Shown here: positions 14,849 to 25,141 of the stretch, piece by piece
How the letters are laid out: each line of letters opens with the position of its first letter
How positions within the stretch are numbered: the first letter of the stretch is position 1
Origin: CAZPYD01 sp964590835
GTDB taxonomy: Bacteria; Patescibacteriota; Minisyncoccia; JAHISW01; Tagabacteraceae
DNA length: 53,187 bases
NCBI GenBank assembly: GCA_964590835.1
Contig: CAZPYD010000003.1
Span: 1 to 53,187 of the forward strand
Direction: 5' to 3'
Notes under the pieces: generated by a model
The model's database searches: none
What the model saw: only the letters and a program-made list of their open reading frames with translations
Told to the model about the DNA's origin: nothing
Program-made: the position numbers and the translations under genes

Positions 14849-15613
14849 TTAAATAAAAAACACTGAAACCAAAGTCAAAATACCAAAACCAATCACAAAT
14901 AAACCAAAATTAATTTTCCTTGAAATTTTTATAAGAAAATCAATTGTTAAAATCCCGACAATAAAAGCTGTTAAAAGAGCCACCAAGGAAGTTATATCAA
15001 AAACCATACCATCATTTACAATATTTAAAATTATATTACCCCCCAAAACAACTGGCAAGCTCATCAAGAAACTCAACTTGAGTGCATCTGTGTCTTGTAT
15101 TTTTCTAAAAAGAAGACTTGCAACCGTCAATCCAGAACGAGAAAAACCAGGTAACACAGCAATACCCTGAAAAACTCCAGTGATCATCGCATCTTTGTTG
15201 TTAATATCTCTCTTAGTTCTCAGATTATTGTTGGGTTTTTTAAGCTGTGTGATACCAGTAATAATAAGAAATAAACCAATAAAAGCAACCACGCCCCCCG
15301 CAGCTAAACTGTTATAAGTTTTATAAAATAAAAAATTAACAGGCAAACCGACAACCCCGGTTACAATAGTAGAAATAATCAAAAAATTAAAAACTTTTTT
15401 ATTTTTTCTTTTTAAAATAAAAACAACATCACGCCAAAAATAAACCAACGCTGATAAAAAAGTACCAATATGTAAAAAAAGAGCCATAGAAACAGAAGTA
15501 CTTAAATCGCTTCCAAAAAATCGTAGTCCTATTAAGGTCAAAACACCAGAAGAGCTGACCGGGAGCCATTCTGTTACACCTTGAACAATGCCTAAAATAA
15601 TTCCTTCTAACAT
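14849..15613 (-). CDS. uppP: Undecaprenyl-diphosphatase
   Basis: UppP (BacA) dephosphorylates undecaprenyl diphosphate to recycle the lipid carrier for cell-wall precursors, so it works with murA in this window. The 254-residue protein has multiple helices and the two signature regions: GIVQGVTEWLPVSSSGVL at the N-terminus and LPGFSRSGLT in the middle (PGxSRSxxT). The length is slightly shorter than the usual 265-275. The next gene downstream, PEBP, starts 20 bases after its stop. Confidence 0.93.
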   Translation of the reverse strand: MLEGIILGIVQGVTEWLPVSSSGVLTLIGLRFFGSDLSTSVSMALFLHIGTFLSALVYFWRDVVFILKRKNKKVFNFLIISTIVTGVVGLPVNFLFYKTYNSLAAGGVVAFIGLFLIITGITQLKKPNNNLRTKRDINNKDAMITGVFQGIAVLPGFSRSGLTVASLLFRKIQDTDALKLSFLMSLPVVLGGNIILNIVNDGMVFDITSLVALLTAFIVGILTIDFLIKISRKINFGLFVIGFGILTLVSVFFI

Positions 15614-15691
15614 TTTTATATAATAACAAAAAATATGCTAAAATATAAGACACGAAACAAAGGTCGTTTTTCTTAATTTAATTATCTCAAG

Positions 15692-15886
15692 ATGCTAGAC
15701 AACAACACTTATAATCTTCTTCTTCAACTTACAGAAGAAAACAAATGTTTATGGAGGATTAAAAATAATTACCTAGCTGATTCCACCCCCTGTGACGAAT
15801 GTAAAGAATTTTGGCAAAAACTAGAAAAAGAAAAAGAAGGATGCATTAAAAAACTTACCGAACTAGTCAAAAAACAACTAGGATAA
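15692..15886 (+). CDS. 64-residue conserved-type small protein
   Basis: The protein reads as a two-helix soluble protein with a CDEC pair in the middle (STPCDECKEFW) and a coiled C-terminal helix rich in Lys and Glu. The Cys pair and Trp residues suggest a small metal-binding or helical hairpin protein. A full rho-independent terminator lies right after the stop, which supports a real, monocistronic gene. It is divergent from uppP. No function can be given. Confidence 0.6.
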   Translation: MLDNNTYNLLLQLTEENKCLWRIKNNYLADSTPCDECKEFWQKLEKEKEGCIKKLTELVKKQLG

Positions 15887-15888
15887 TA

Positions 15889-15919
15889 ACAAAAAACCCC
15901 CTTAAAGGGGTTTTTTGTT
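15889..15919 (+). terminator. Rho-independent terminator
   Basis: AAAAAACCCC (15891-15900) pairs with GGGGTTTTTT (15907-15916), with a five- to six-base loop and U-rich 3' arm. It can also serve the convergent gene ending at 15927. Confidence 0.85.
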
Positions 15920-15926
15920 TGAAAGT

Positions 15927-16352
15927 TTATTTTGGTTTCTTTTTGGTTTCTTTTTTAATTACTCTCCAATGATATAAATATAACGGCAAACCAACAATAA
16001 TTAAAGAAAGATTTATTGAAGCATCTCTGTGCCTCCTGCTTGTTATTGGATCTACTTTATCTGCTTCTTCTTTCCATTGATTATAATTTTCAATCATGTT
16101 TTTAATTTGAGCTTTTTCTTCGACTGAAAGTTCTTCTCCATCTTCTGTTGAAACTTTTTCAAGTCTTTCTATGGCACCATAATCAATTCGAGGCTGTTTG
16201 TAATATATCCTCTGCTCTTCTTCAGCTTTTGTAAAAACAAAAGCTTTTAAGCCCATATCCAAAAATCTAACTGCGCCAATGGTTAAAAGCACCAAACCAA
16301 GCAATGCAAACAAATAAAGATAAATTGTTCTAATAATAGAATTTTCCTTCAT
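15927..16352 (-). CDS. Two-helix membrane protein with soluble middle domain
   Basis: The 141-residue protein has a hydrophobic helix at residues 8-28, a charged central part (about 40-105, with ERLEKVSTEDGEELSVEEK) and a second helix at about 112-130, followed by a Lys-rich end. The topology suggests both ends inside. Function and family are unknown. A spacer of word repeats (TTAGCAATTAGCAATTAG) separates it from thiI. Confidence 0.55.
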   Translation of the reverse strand: MKENSIIRTIYLYLFALLGLVLLTIGAVRFLDMGLKAFVFTKAEEEQRIYYKQPRIDYGAIERLEKVSTEDGEELSVEEKAQIKNMIENYNQWKEEADKVDPITSRRHRDASINLSLIIVGLPLYLYHWRVIKKETKKKPK

Positions 16353-16427
16353 ATTTTATTAACAATTAGCGTATAGCAATTAGCAATTAGTCAATATTCT
16401 TAAACCCTAAATGCTAAAACCTAAACG

Positions 16428-17606
16428 CTAAACCCTTAATTTAATAATTTCGACCCTTTCAATTACATCATCCACCATCTTATCAATATCAAATTCTAAT
16501 TCCGCTCTCTCTATTACTTCCAACTTAGTCTTTGTTGCTGGATGTTTAGGCATAAACACTTGGCAGCAATCTTGATCATGGAGAATAGATATTTCGTAAG
16601 TGCCTATACGTTTTGAAATATCAATAATCTCTTCTTTGTTCATCCCTATAAGCGGTCTTAATATTGGAATTGAGGCAACATTGTTTACAACAGATATGTT
16701 TTCGATTGTTTGAGAGGCCACCTGACCCAAACTCTCCCCTGTCACCATTGCCTTGGCTTTTTCTTTTTGAGCTATTTTCTCAACAACCCTTATCATCAGT
16801 CTCCTGTAAAGAACTACCCTATATTTTTCAGGGGCTTTTAATACGATTTCTTTTTGCGCATCACCTAAAGGTAATAAATACAAAACCGAATCTCCTTGAT
16901 GTTTATTAAGTAATTTGGCCAACTCCCCGGCTTTATCACAAGAAGAATAATCCAAATAAGGAAAACTATGAAAATGTGCGAAAACAACTCTACATCCTCT
17001 TTTCATCATCATAAAAGAAGAGGCTGGAGAATCTATTCCACCAGACAAAAGACTAACCACTTTACCACTCGAGCCCACCGGTAAACCACCAACACTTTTT
17101 ATTTTTTCAAAAGAGAAAAATATTTTACCTGGTATTACCTCTATATAAACTGTTATTTCAGGATTTTCCAAATCAACTCCCGCTCCAGTCTTTTCAATAA
17201 CAAAAGCACCAATTTCTCTATTTATTTCTTCTGATGTTAAGGGAAAAGTTTTGTCCGCTCTTTGGGTACTAACTCTAAATTTCTTTTCAGTAAACAAGTC
17301 TTTTTGTTTTTCAATTTCTTTTACTAGGTTTTTTCTGAGTTCTTCCATATTAGCTTCTGTCTCAAAAGCCAACATAAAATTTGCAATGCCAGGTATTTTT
17401 GAAAGAACCTTTTTAATATCAAGAACCGAACCTTCTTTATCAGAAGGCTCAATTTTTACAAGAAAACGACCAGGTAATTTTTGAACACTTACGTTACCAC
17501 TACTCTTCAAAATCCTAGAAATATTTTCAACCAACCTATCTTCAAAAATACGACGATTACCTCCTTTTAAAGCCAATTCATGGTAGTGAATAATAAAACT
17601 GCTCAT
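16428..17606 (-). CDS. thiI: tRNA 4-thiouridine synthase
   Basis: ThiI makes 4-thiouridine at position 8 of tRNA and donates sulfur for thiazole synthesis in some bacteria. The 392-residue protein has an N-terminal ferredoxin-like part, a THUMP domain (about 60-165) and the PP-loop SGGIDSP at 188-194. The catalytic Cys is seen in DQDCCQVFMPKHP near residue 350. The C-terminal rhodanese domain of E. coli ThiI is missing, as in most Gram-positive ThiI; a separate rhodanese gene lies at 42393, but a link is only conjecture. The gene lies ten bases before the SIMPL stop and is transcribed after it. Confidence 0.92.
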   Translation of the reverse strand: MSSFIIHYHELALKGGNRRIFEDRLVENISRILKSSGNVSVQKLPGRFLVKIEPSDKEGSVLDIKKVLSKIPGIANFMLAFETEANMEELRKNLVKEIEKQKDLFTEKKFRVSTQRADKTFPLTSEEINREIGAFVIEKTGAGVDLENPEITVYIEVIPGKIFFSFEKIKSVGGLPVGSSGKVVSLLSGGIDSPASSFMMMKRGCRVVFAHFHSFPYLDYSSCDKAGELAKLLNKHQGDSVLYLLPLGDAQKEIVLKAPEKYRVVLYRRLMIRVVEKIAQKEKAKAMVTGESLGQVASQTIENISVVNNVASIPILRPLIGMNKEEIIDISKRIGTYEISILHDQDCCQVFMPKHPATKTKLEVIERAELEFDIDKMVDDVIERVEIIKLRV

Positions 17607-17615
17607 TTTAAAAAA

Positions 17616-18383
17616 CTATTTTATTTCGTAAGTTAAAGTAACATTTACAGTAACATCTTGAGAACCGGCCTCAATCACAGGAGCAGGAGCTTTGGAAGAA
17701 AGAGCTGCCTCAAAAGACCTATCACCACCAAAGTAAGGAACTGAAGAATATTCCTGAACCGAAATCAATCTACCAATTTTAAACTTACCTGTTCCGGCAA
17801 TAATCTTTGCTTTTTCTTTTGCTGCTAAAATAGCTTTAGCTCTTGCCTCTTGTTCATAAGCTTCTTTATCATCTATATCAAAAGAAAGACTAGAAACAGA
17901 ATTAGCACCATTATTTACCACACCAGAGAGCAACTCACCTGTCTTTGAAAAATCTCTAGCTTTAACTGAGACTGTCTGGGTTACCGTATATCCAACGATT
18001 TCTCTATCTGTTCTTGGATATGAAATAAACTGTCCGTTATTTACATACTCATATCTTGGTTCTATATTGTATGACAAAGTTTTGATATCTTTATCTTCTA
18101 CATCATTATCCTTTAAAAACTCAATTGCTTTATTCATTTTTTCAGTATTTTCTTCTTGCAAAGAACTAACGTCCATTCCTCCTTGAGTGGTAACATTAAA
18201 ACTAAACATGGCCACATCAGGAATAGCAACCACCTTTCCTTCTTCACTAACAGTAAAACTCCTTAAAGAATTCTTCGGAATAGAATCTCTATAAATACTT
18301 AAACAAGTAATTGTGGCTCCCATTAGAAACACTAAAAAAATAACCCCCACAACCCCTAAATAGTCTTTTATTTTTTCACTCAT
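17616..18383 (-). CDS. SIMPL-domain (DUF541) membrane-anchored protein
   Basis: The 255-residue protein has an N-terminal hydrophobic anchor (residues 9-30) and then a SIMPL domain: FTVSEEGKVVAIPDVAMFSF at about 42-60, the middle VVGYTVTQTVSVKARD region and LAAKEKAKIIAG near 190. SIMPL proteins are periplasmic or surface proteins (Omp28/IRAK-interacting type) of uncertain role. Its start codon directly touches the end of the repeat at 18384-18524, and no Shine-Dalgarno is seen, so the repeat forms its 5' leader. Confidence 0.85.
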   Translation of the reverse strand: MSEKIKDYLGVVGVIFLVFLMGATITCLSIYRDSIPKNSLRSFTVSEEGKVVAIPDVAMFSFNVTTQGGMDVSSLQEENTEKMNKAIEFLKDNDVEDKDIKTLSYNIEPRYEYVNNGQFISYPRTDREIVGYTVTQTVSVKARDFSKTGELLSGVVNNGANSVSSLSFDIDDKEAYEQEARAKAILAAKEKAKIIAGTGKFKIGRLISVQEYSSVPYFGGDRSFEAALSSKAPAPVIEAGSQDVTVNVTLTYEIK

Positions 18384-18524
18384 ACTCAGTAGTATTCAAA
18401 TTCAACGTTGAAACATCAAATCTATTAATTAATAATAAACACTTAATAATAATTAGCCACTCTAGTACTTTTCCTTTTTGGTTCGATAAATATCGAACCG
18501 CATTGAATTTGTACTACTGGGCAT
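18384..18524 (-). repeat. Start-codon-abutting inverted-end repeat, copy 1 (SIMPL gene)
   Basis: On the plus strand the element begins CTCAGTAGTATTCAAATTCA right after the SIMPL start codon's complement and ends GAATTTGTACTACTGGGCAT. The two ends are near-perfect inverted repeats. Beside the right end lies a hairpin GGTTCGATA/TATCGAACC (18480-18499). In the gene's direction the transcript reads ATGCCCAGTAGTAC, then about 110 bases, then TACTACTGAGTATG, where the last ATG starts the gene. The outer 25-55 bases are shared with 38237-38373. Confidence 0.75.
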
Positions 18525-18564
18525 ATTTTTATTTATAAAATTAATACCTAATAATTACGACTTT

Positions 18565-19533
18565 TTATTTTGTATGTTTTTTAAAAAAATCCCAAATAAT
18601 CTCAGAAGCTCTTGTTTTTTGTGACTCTTGTTTTGCTGTAAATAAAATTTCATAATTAGACCCTGGCCAATCGTGCACCCCACTCCTTAAAGTAAAAAAT
18701 AAAACTTCCTTATTATCCTTACAATCAGTATAAACTTCCTTATCCACTCCATCAATACTTGATTTTTTAGGTAACCCAGAGCAATCATTATGTTTTACCC
18801 AAAAAGAAATAGACTCAGATGCTGAATTAAAATAAATATCAAACAAATCAACAAACCAATTGTCGCTTTGTCCTCCCTCATAAGGAACTACATTATCGCT
18901 TACATCATTAAAACCAACTACTGATAAATAATCTGTTGGGTTGCAATCACTAATCATCATCGATCCCACAACAGAAGCAATGGCAGCAAATGAATCAGTC
19001 AGCTCACACCCTAAACGATAAGACATCATTCCTCCGTTTGAAAGCCCAGCCACATAAATCCTGTCTTTATCTATATTATATTCTTCTTTAAATTTATCAA
19101 TAAGAAATTTAATAAACCCCACATCATCAACCCCCAAGGGTTCAATAAAATTACAACATTGTCCCGCATACCAACTCAAAACATATTCACTAAATAAACC
19201 TGTCCCATTAGGATAAACGACTATAAAGTTTTCTTTATCAGCAATTTTATTCATTCCCGTATTCTCCATTATTTGATCTGCATTACCGCTTGCACCATGC
19301 AAAACAAAAAACAAAGGAACGCTTTCGTTTTCAAAAAAATTATCGTTTTTAGGTAAATGAAAAATATAACTTCTTCTTAATTCATCGTAGACAACATATT
19401 CTTTTTGAATCCCGTTTTCATACTGAGCCTTAAATAAAAAATTTTGCCAAGCCCATTCTTTTATAAAAAAAACGCAAGCGCTTAATATAAGCCCAAAAAG
19501 TAATCTCCAAAATATACCATCTTTTACCTTCAT
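18565..19533 (-). CDS. Membrane-anchored PHB-depolymerase-type esterase
   Basis: The 322-residue protein has an N-terminal signal anchor (residues 9-27). An alpha/beta-hydrolase of the LpqC / polyhydroxybutyrate depolymerase-like esterase family follows. The oxyanion region is FLVLHGASGNADQI and FIVVYPNGT, the nucleophile Ser lies in GLSNGGMMSYRLGC and the catalytic His probably in GVHDWPG near the end. Members cleave ester bonds such as feruloyl esters or polyesters. It would act outside the cell. It lies beside the cohesin/dockerin genes, so an extracellular polymer-degrading role is possible but unproved. Confidence 0.8.
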   Translation of the reverse strand: MKVKDGIFWRLLFGLILSACVFFIKEWAWQNFLFKAQYENGIQKEYVVYDELRRSYIFHLPKNDNFFENESVPLFFVLHGASGNADQIMENTGMNKIADKENFIVVYPNGTGLFSEYVLSWYAGQCCNFIEPLGVDDVGFIKFLIDKFKEEYNIDKDRIYVAGLSNGGMMSYRLGCELTDSFAAIASVVGSMMISDCNPTDYLSVVGFNDVSDNVVPYEGGQSDNWFVDLFDIYFNSASESISFWVKHNDCSGLPKKSSIDGVDKEVYTDCKDNKEVLFFTLRSGVHDWPGSNYEILFTAKQESQKTRASEIIWDFFKKHTK

Positions 19534-19645
19534 TAATAAATATTATTTATCATCGTTCTTCCACCAAAGCAACACAAGTGACTAAAGCAAACAAACCACA
19601 CTCTTTTCTTTTATTTTTTCTCAAACACTTCTTTAACAGTTTATA

Positions 19646-21416
19646 TTATTTTAGTTGTTCCATCTCTTTGCTTAAATATTTTTTCATCTTATTAACATTA
19701 ACTTTCATCTTACTTATCAATGTATTCATTTGTGTATTAGAAGCAGCAGTAGGAGTTTTCACATTTTCATGATGATACTCAATTTCCTTCAGATTATCTT
19801 CAATCAATTTAGAAATCTTTTTTATATCTCTAGATACTACAATTTTATAAGCCTCACTTGTTTCTCTTCGCTTTATATAATACCAAGCAATTGTTGCACC
19901 GGTAGCTATAAACAACAGAATTACTATAATAGAAATCTCAAACCAGCCCAAATCAATAAAACCTAAAGTGAATACAACCTTCGCTTTTACTCTAATACCT
20001 ATATGCTCGCTAGAATAGCTAATAGCCTCGCGACTATCACGAGCATTTACCACTAAGCTATATTCTCCTCTTGGTAAAAACTCATCTAAAACAATTTCCC
20101 AGCCACCCAAACTATCACTACTTACAGTTTTCCTAAAAATCTCTTGGCTGTCCTCAAAAACTCTCACATCAACAAAACCATCCGGAATAGAAGAACCTGA
20201 CATAAAAATAAAATCTCCTTGAGCAACTCTGTCTGTAACAAAATCAACCACTGGCATTGGTAATGGTAAAACCTCAAATTCCAAATCATCCTCAATACTA
20301 TTACCGGCTAAATCAAAAACCTTAACAAGAATATTGTGTTTTCCTGGTTTTTGTGGAGGCAACATCATACTTGTTGAAGTAGACCTGATTGGATCGTTGT
20401 TATCTATAAAAATAAGCGCATGAGATATGCCAGAAAAACTATCTTGAGTCTCAAAAGTTATTTTTGGAATAGGATTATCACTCAACAAATTATCTATCCC
20501 TATTTCGAAAGGAAGCGGAGCTGTCATATCTAAAGAAATTTTATGATAAGCCAAATCTCCCCAACCTATGTTATTTTTAAACTGAATCCTTGTATACCAG
20601 ATCCCTTCTTCTAGTGTGCCGAAATTTTTACCAGTAAATAATTCTTCTTCCTTTATTCCTGACTTTTTATCCATCGTATGACTAAGTCTTGTTGCAACTT
20701 GAATAATATCCTCGGGCAATTCCCACAACACAATAACATCGCCCGACTTGTTATACCACCTTGTTTCATCTGGATACAAAGGTACTGTTAACTTTGGCTT
20801 CCCTGGTAATTTTTCAGCTATCACAGCCTCTCTTATAATCCTCTCAAGCTGAATAACGACTTCTGGAATCTCTGCAATTTCAGGCTGTAAAATTTCAATA
20901 TGAGGTTCAGGAGCCTCAGAAGGTGCTATTACTTTGGTTCCGACAGCTATACCACCTCCCTTAATTGAAGATAAAATATTAGTTCCCTTCCCATCGCTAG
21001 CAGTCACAACAGCATCNNNNNNNNNNAAGAGTAATTTCTCCCTTCCCTGCGCCTATTGTTTTAAACTTCATCTTCAATATACACAAAGATTTACCAGACA
21101 CCCCCTTAGCCGTACCACCTATAAAAGTTAATACCCCGTCTTCGTTAGAGAAAGTAGGCTCTTCAACCCAGAAATTAAATATTGAGTCTCTAATCTCCAC
21201 TTCTTTCAATTCCAAAATACTATTAGGAAATTTTATTTCTGCTTGAGCAGCGTTAATACTGGCATCATTAGTATTAACCTTCAACTCAACACTAAATTCT
21301 TCACTAATGTTAAAAATGCCGGTTTCTGGAGAAAGAAACAAATCAGCAGCTTCAGCTTTTGGCGTAAAAATTAAAAAAACGGCAAACAATAATATAAAAA
21401 AAAGATTTTGTCTCAT
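19646..21416 (-). CDS. Membrane-anchored cohesin-domain surface protein (interrupted by gap)
   Basis: One protein is split by the ten-N gap at 21017-21026, where frame continuity is lost only because the gap length is arbitrary. The N-terminus has a signal peptide ending KAEAAD, then a cohesin-like domain (LSPETGIFNISEEFSVELKV, LELKEVEI, GVLTFIGGTAKGVSGK). After the gap come two or three beta-sandwich domains (SLDMTAPLPF, FDLAGNSI), then a hydrophobic helix (EISIIVILLFIATGATIAWYY) and a charged coiled tail presumably inside the cell. Cohesins bind dockerins; the gene just upstream encodes a dockerin, so this is its probable cell-surface receptor. Confidence 0.75.
21017..21026. other. Assembly gap of ten N
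   Basis: Ten unknown bases lie inside the cohesin gene. The reading frames on each side do not match, which fits a gap of nominal length. Confidence 0.95.
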
Positions 21417-21440
21417 AAATTTAAAAAATAATTATTAATG

Positions 21441-24400
21441 CTAAATAGAAAATGCTTTTAAAAATAAACTAAAATCAAAAATGTTAATTTCCCCATTATC
21501 ATCTAGGTCAATCTCTCTCTTAAGAGATTCTTCTTCAGAGCCCCATCTAAAAAGAAACATACTCCAATCCACAATATTTATTACGCTGTCTTCATTGAGG
21601 TCTGCTTTTGGAAAAGCAAGTTCGGTAATTCTGAATGCGCGAGGGAAAGAAAATCCACTATCTTTTCCTTCTGTATCTATCTGTTTTGCTTTGGCATAAA
21701 ATCTACCAACCCCCAACTCTTCAGAATTAAACAGAAATTCATAAAAACCATTTTTATCAGATGTGATTTCTTTTTTTATTATACCATCTACTTCCAGTTT
21801 TATAATACTACCCACAGCTGAGTAACCAGAAATTTTTACTTCTTTACCTAAAACGTAAATGCCTTGACCAAAATCTATAGTTGGCGGAATAAAAATGTCT
21901 TCAACAACCAACCTACTTTTTGTATTAAAATCTACACTAAAAGTTAAAACTCCTGTTTCTTCGCCAGTTCTATCCCTGGCTTTCAAAGCGAAAAAATATC
22001 TACCCGACAACAAAGCTGTATAACTTACATGAAATTCTCCACTTTCTGAAACTTGATATGTGGTCAACGGTACATTTCTATAAGTAGGACTTAAATCACT
22101 TTTAAATAATACCTCTATTCTACTGCCAGGGTAAGCTTGCCCGGAAAAAGAAACTATTGATGCTGCCACACCAGCGCCAACCCCAGTTATAGTTATCGTT
22201 GATTCTTCATTGGTGGATTCACTCGACACATTGGAAATATCAGATTCATTTGGCACTTCGTCGGAAGTTTTAATAGCAAAATAATACGTAGTACCTGCGC
22301 TCAGTCCAGAAACCGTCATCAATTCAGATGATCCGGCAATTGATGGAACTGGCTCGCCTGTAACTTCAGTAGCTAACGACCAGTTGCCTTCTGTAATGGT
22401 TGCTGTTGAATATCTGATATCATATGTGGTGGCAGTACCAGATGCACCATCATCTCCAGGCGCTGTCCATATTAAATCCATAGATGTTTGTGTTGGATTT
22501 GAAGTTTCAAAATCCAAAACTGAATTAGGTGCTGTGGTGTCCGCAACCGCAGCTGTAGCCAAACTCGACACATTGGAAATATCAGATTCATTTGGAACTT
22601 CGTCGGAAGTTTTAATAGCAAAATAATACGTAGTACCACCACTTAAACCAGAAACCGTCATTGATTCAGAAGAACCTGCTACACTCGGGCTAGGTTCGCC
22701 TGTGGCTTGAGTGGCAGAAGCCCAATTGCCTTCTGTGATGGTCGCCGTGGAGTATCTAACGTCATATGTGGTGGCAGTACCAGAGCCAGCGTCATCTCCC
22801 GGCGCTGTCCAATCCAGGTCGATTGAGTTTGTGGTAGCACCTGAAGTAGCCAGATCTGACACAGCAGATGGAGCTGTAGTATCGGGAGTAGCCGTAGTAG
22901 CCAAACTTGGCACATTAGAAATAGTTGATTCGTTGGGAACTTCGTCTGAGGTTTTAATTGCAAAGTAATACGTGGTATTTGGAGAAAGACCTGACACAAC
23001 TTTGCTTTCAGAAGAACCAGCGACTGATGGTGATGGTTCACCCGTAACCTGAGTAGCTGAAGCCCAGTTGCCCTCTGTGATAGTTGCAGTTGAATATCTC
23101 AAGTCATAAGTACTAGCTGTTCCAGAACCAGCGTCATCACCAGGAGCTGTCCAAGAAACAGTAATGGCAGAATCAGAAGGATCGGAAAGAGCTAGATCTG
23201 AAACAGCGCTTGGCGCCGTAGTATCCAGAGCAGCTGTAGCCAAACTCGACACATTGGAAATATCAGATTCATTTGGAACTTCGTNNNNNNNNNNNNNNNN
23301 NNNNNNNNNNNNNNNNNNNNNNNNNNNNNNNNNNNNNNNNNNNNNNNNNNNNNNNNNNNNNNNNNNNNNNNNNNNNNNNNNNNNTTGTGGTAGCACCTGA
23401 AGTAGCCAGATCTGACACAGCAGATGGAGCTGTAGTATCCCCCGCCGTATAATCAAGGGCGATATTAGATAATATCACTTGCTGTGTTCCATCGCTTTCC
23501 AAAAAAGCCTTCCACATTATTTTATTATTAGTAGCGGAAAAACTACTAATATTAGTATTTACTACTGTGGCTGTATTATAGTTACTAGCTCCGGCACTAG
23601 CCCAAGATGAGCCATTCCAGTATTGCCAAGAAACACCATCATCGTCTGATAATTGATAGTATATCGCCCCGCCATTTAAAGTTGATGTTTCTGTAAAAGA
23701 GTCCCAGCTTGATACACTTGCTGGATTCAAAGAAGTTGTCGGATTTATAGTTGGATTATCGGTTGCATAAGCTCCAGTTCCCTCACTGCCAAAACTAACG
23801 TAAGTTCCTTGATTATCTATCATTTGGTAAGTCTGATTAATCCAATCAGCACTTCTGGTGCTTCCAGAAATACGAACCTCATCTATCTGTCCATCCATAG
23901 CTCTAGGAGCACCAAAACCACCAGGCTGCAAATGACCTACCCATAAATTATCTGAACTTTGGGTGTATGTCGAACTAGTTTCTGTACCAATTTGACTCCC
24001 ATCAACATATATCCATGTAGTTGTAACACTTTCATCTAAGCTAGCAACTATATGCTGCCAAGTGCCTGTAACTAGACTAGTATCTGAACCATTACTTGGC
24101 GCATAGTTTCCAGAAAGATATAACTGAAAACCATCACCAGAACCTCCCGTATCCATCCAAAATAAAATTTCATTACCTGATCCCTGGCAAACAATACACT
24201 GATCGCTTCCAACCCCAGCAGCGTCATGGTTTACCCAAGCTTCCAAAGTAAAATTTGAATCCAACGGCCATCGCGAAACAGGCCCTAGATCTATATAGTC
24301 ACTAGTTGGCACAAAATCTTGACCGGAACCAATTATACCAGTTGGCAAAGAGTTACCAGACATACTCACCCCTGTTCCATGATGAGCATTTGATGTACTG

Positions 24401-25005
24401 TCAATATATCCATCCGCAGTATCATTGGGTGTTTCACTAAAGTGGTACACACCCAAATAATTAACGTCCCAAACACCAGTAATATTCTCACCGGAAGTTG
24501 CGCTTCCATTTCCATAATACATACAAACAGTGTCTGTACCTATTGAAAAAGAAGGGATCCTTACAAAAATATCGGCACTACTACCATCACTTTCATCAAT
24601 TTCGTAATCTAAAACAGTTGCTCCCCCTGAGGCACAAGGGCCATCTATAAACCTTAGATCATCATAGTCACTCTGCATGCCAGATTCTTTGGTAACACTA
24701 AGGTACGCCGGGAAATTGGTTAATACTGAAGCCCCCGCATTGGTGAGAGTAATTTCTTTTCTGTAGATATAATTAGTATCCCACCAGTTGCCTGGAAAGG
24801 TAATTTTTAATTGAACTTGCCCACCAGTTACTTCTATTTTTGCGCTGTCATATGTATAATTAGCTGGTGTATCAAAGGTCCAGTTTTGGGTTGCCGCCAA
24901 GATAGGCTGACCCCCCAACAGATAAAGAGAAACTATTGCAATCAATACCAATTTTGATAAAAAGATTCCCACATCTTTTGATAAAATTCTTTTTTTTATC
25001 AACAT
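21441..25005 (-). CDS. Giant LamG/FN3 surface protein with C-terminal dockerin (interrupted by gap)
   Basis: One secreted protein runs from 25005 to 21441 with a 100-N gap inside. In order: signal peptide (about residues 12-35); a DUF2341-like domain (WWDTNYIYRKEITLTNAG); a LamG/concanavalin-like domain (FTLEAWVNHDA, WQHIVASLD, IDEVRISG); at least four FN3 domains (DTTAPSAVSDL, TWTAPGDD-like cores, YYFAIKTSDEVPNES), very similar to each other; two beta-sandwich linkers; and a type I dockerin at the end, with two Asp-rich loops DLNEDSVINIVD and DLDDNGEINIFD. The cohesin gene follows 24 bases later. LamG and FN3 suggest carbohydrate or surface binding. Confidence 0.8.
23285..23384. other. Assembly gap of 100 N within FN3 repeats
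   Basis: The gap lies between nearly identical FN3-coding repeats. Frames differ on the two sides, so the true length and number of FN3 domains are unknown. A repeat-collapse gap is likely. Confidence 0.95.
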
Positions 25006-25141
25006 GATATTGAATTATTAAAATTATAAACAAAAACAGCATCTATTAAGACACTGCTTAGATTAAAAAAGCAAAAAAGTGTTAAAACAACACAGAATAT
25101 TATCAAAAGGTGCCCACAAAAATACTCCATTTAATAAAAAA

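Noticed and set aside
22200..23290. Regular DNA repeats as a CRISPR or satellite array
   Set aside because: The period is about 290 bases and each unit codes for an FN3 domain in one frame.
23269..23456. Separate small proteins at the edges of the 100-N gap
   Set aside because: They arise from the arbitrary gap length shifting the frame of one FN3 protein.
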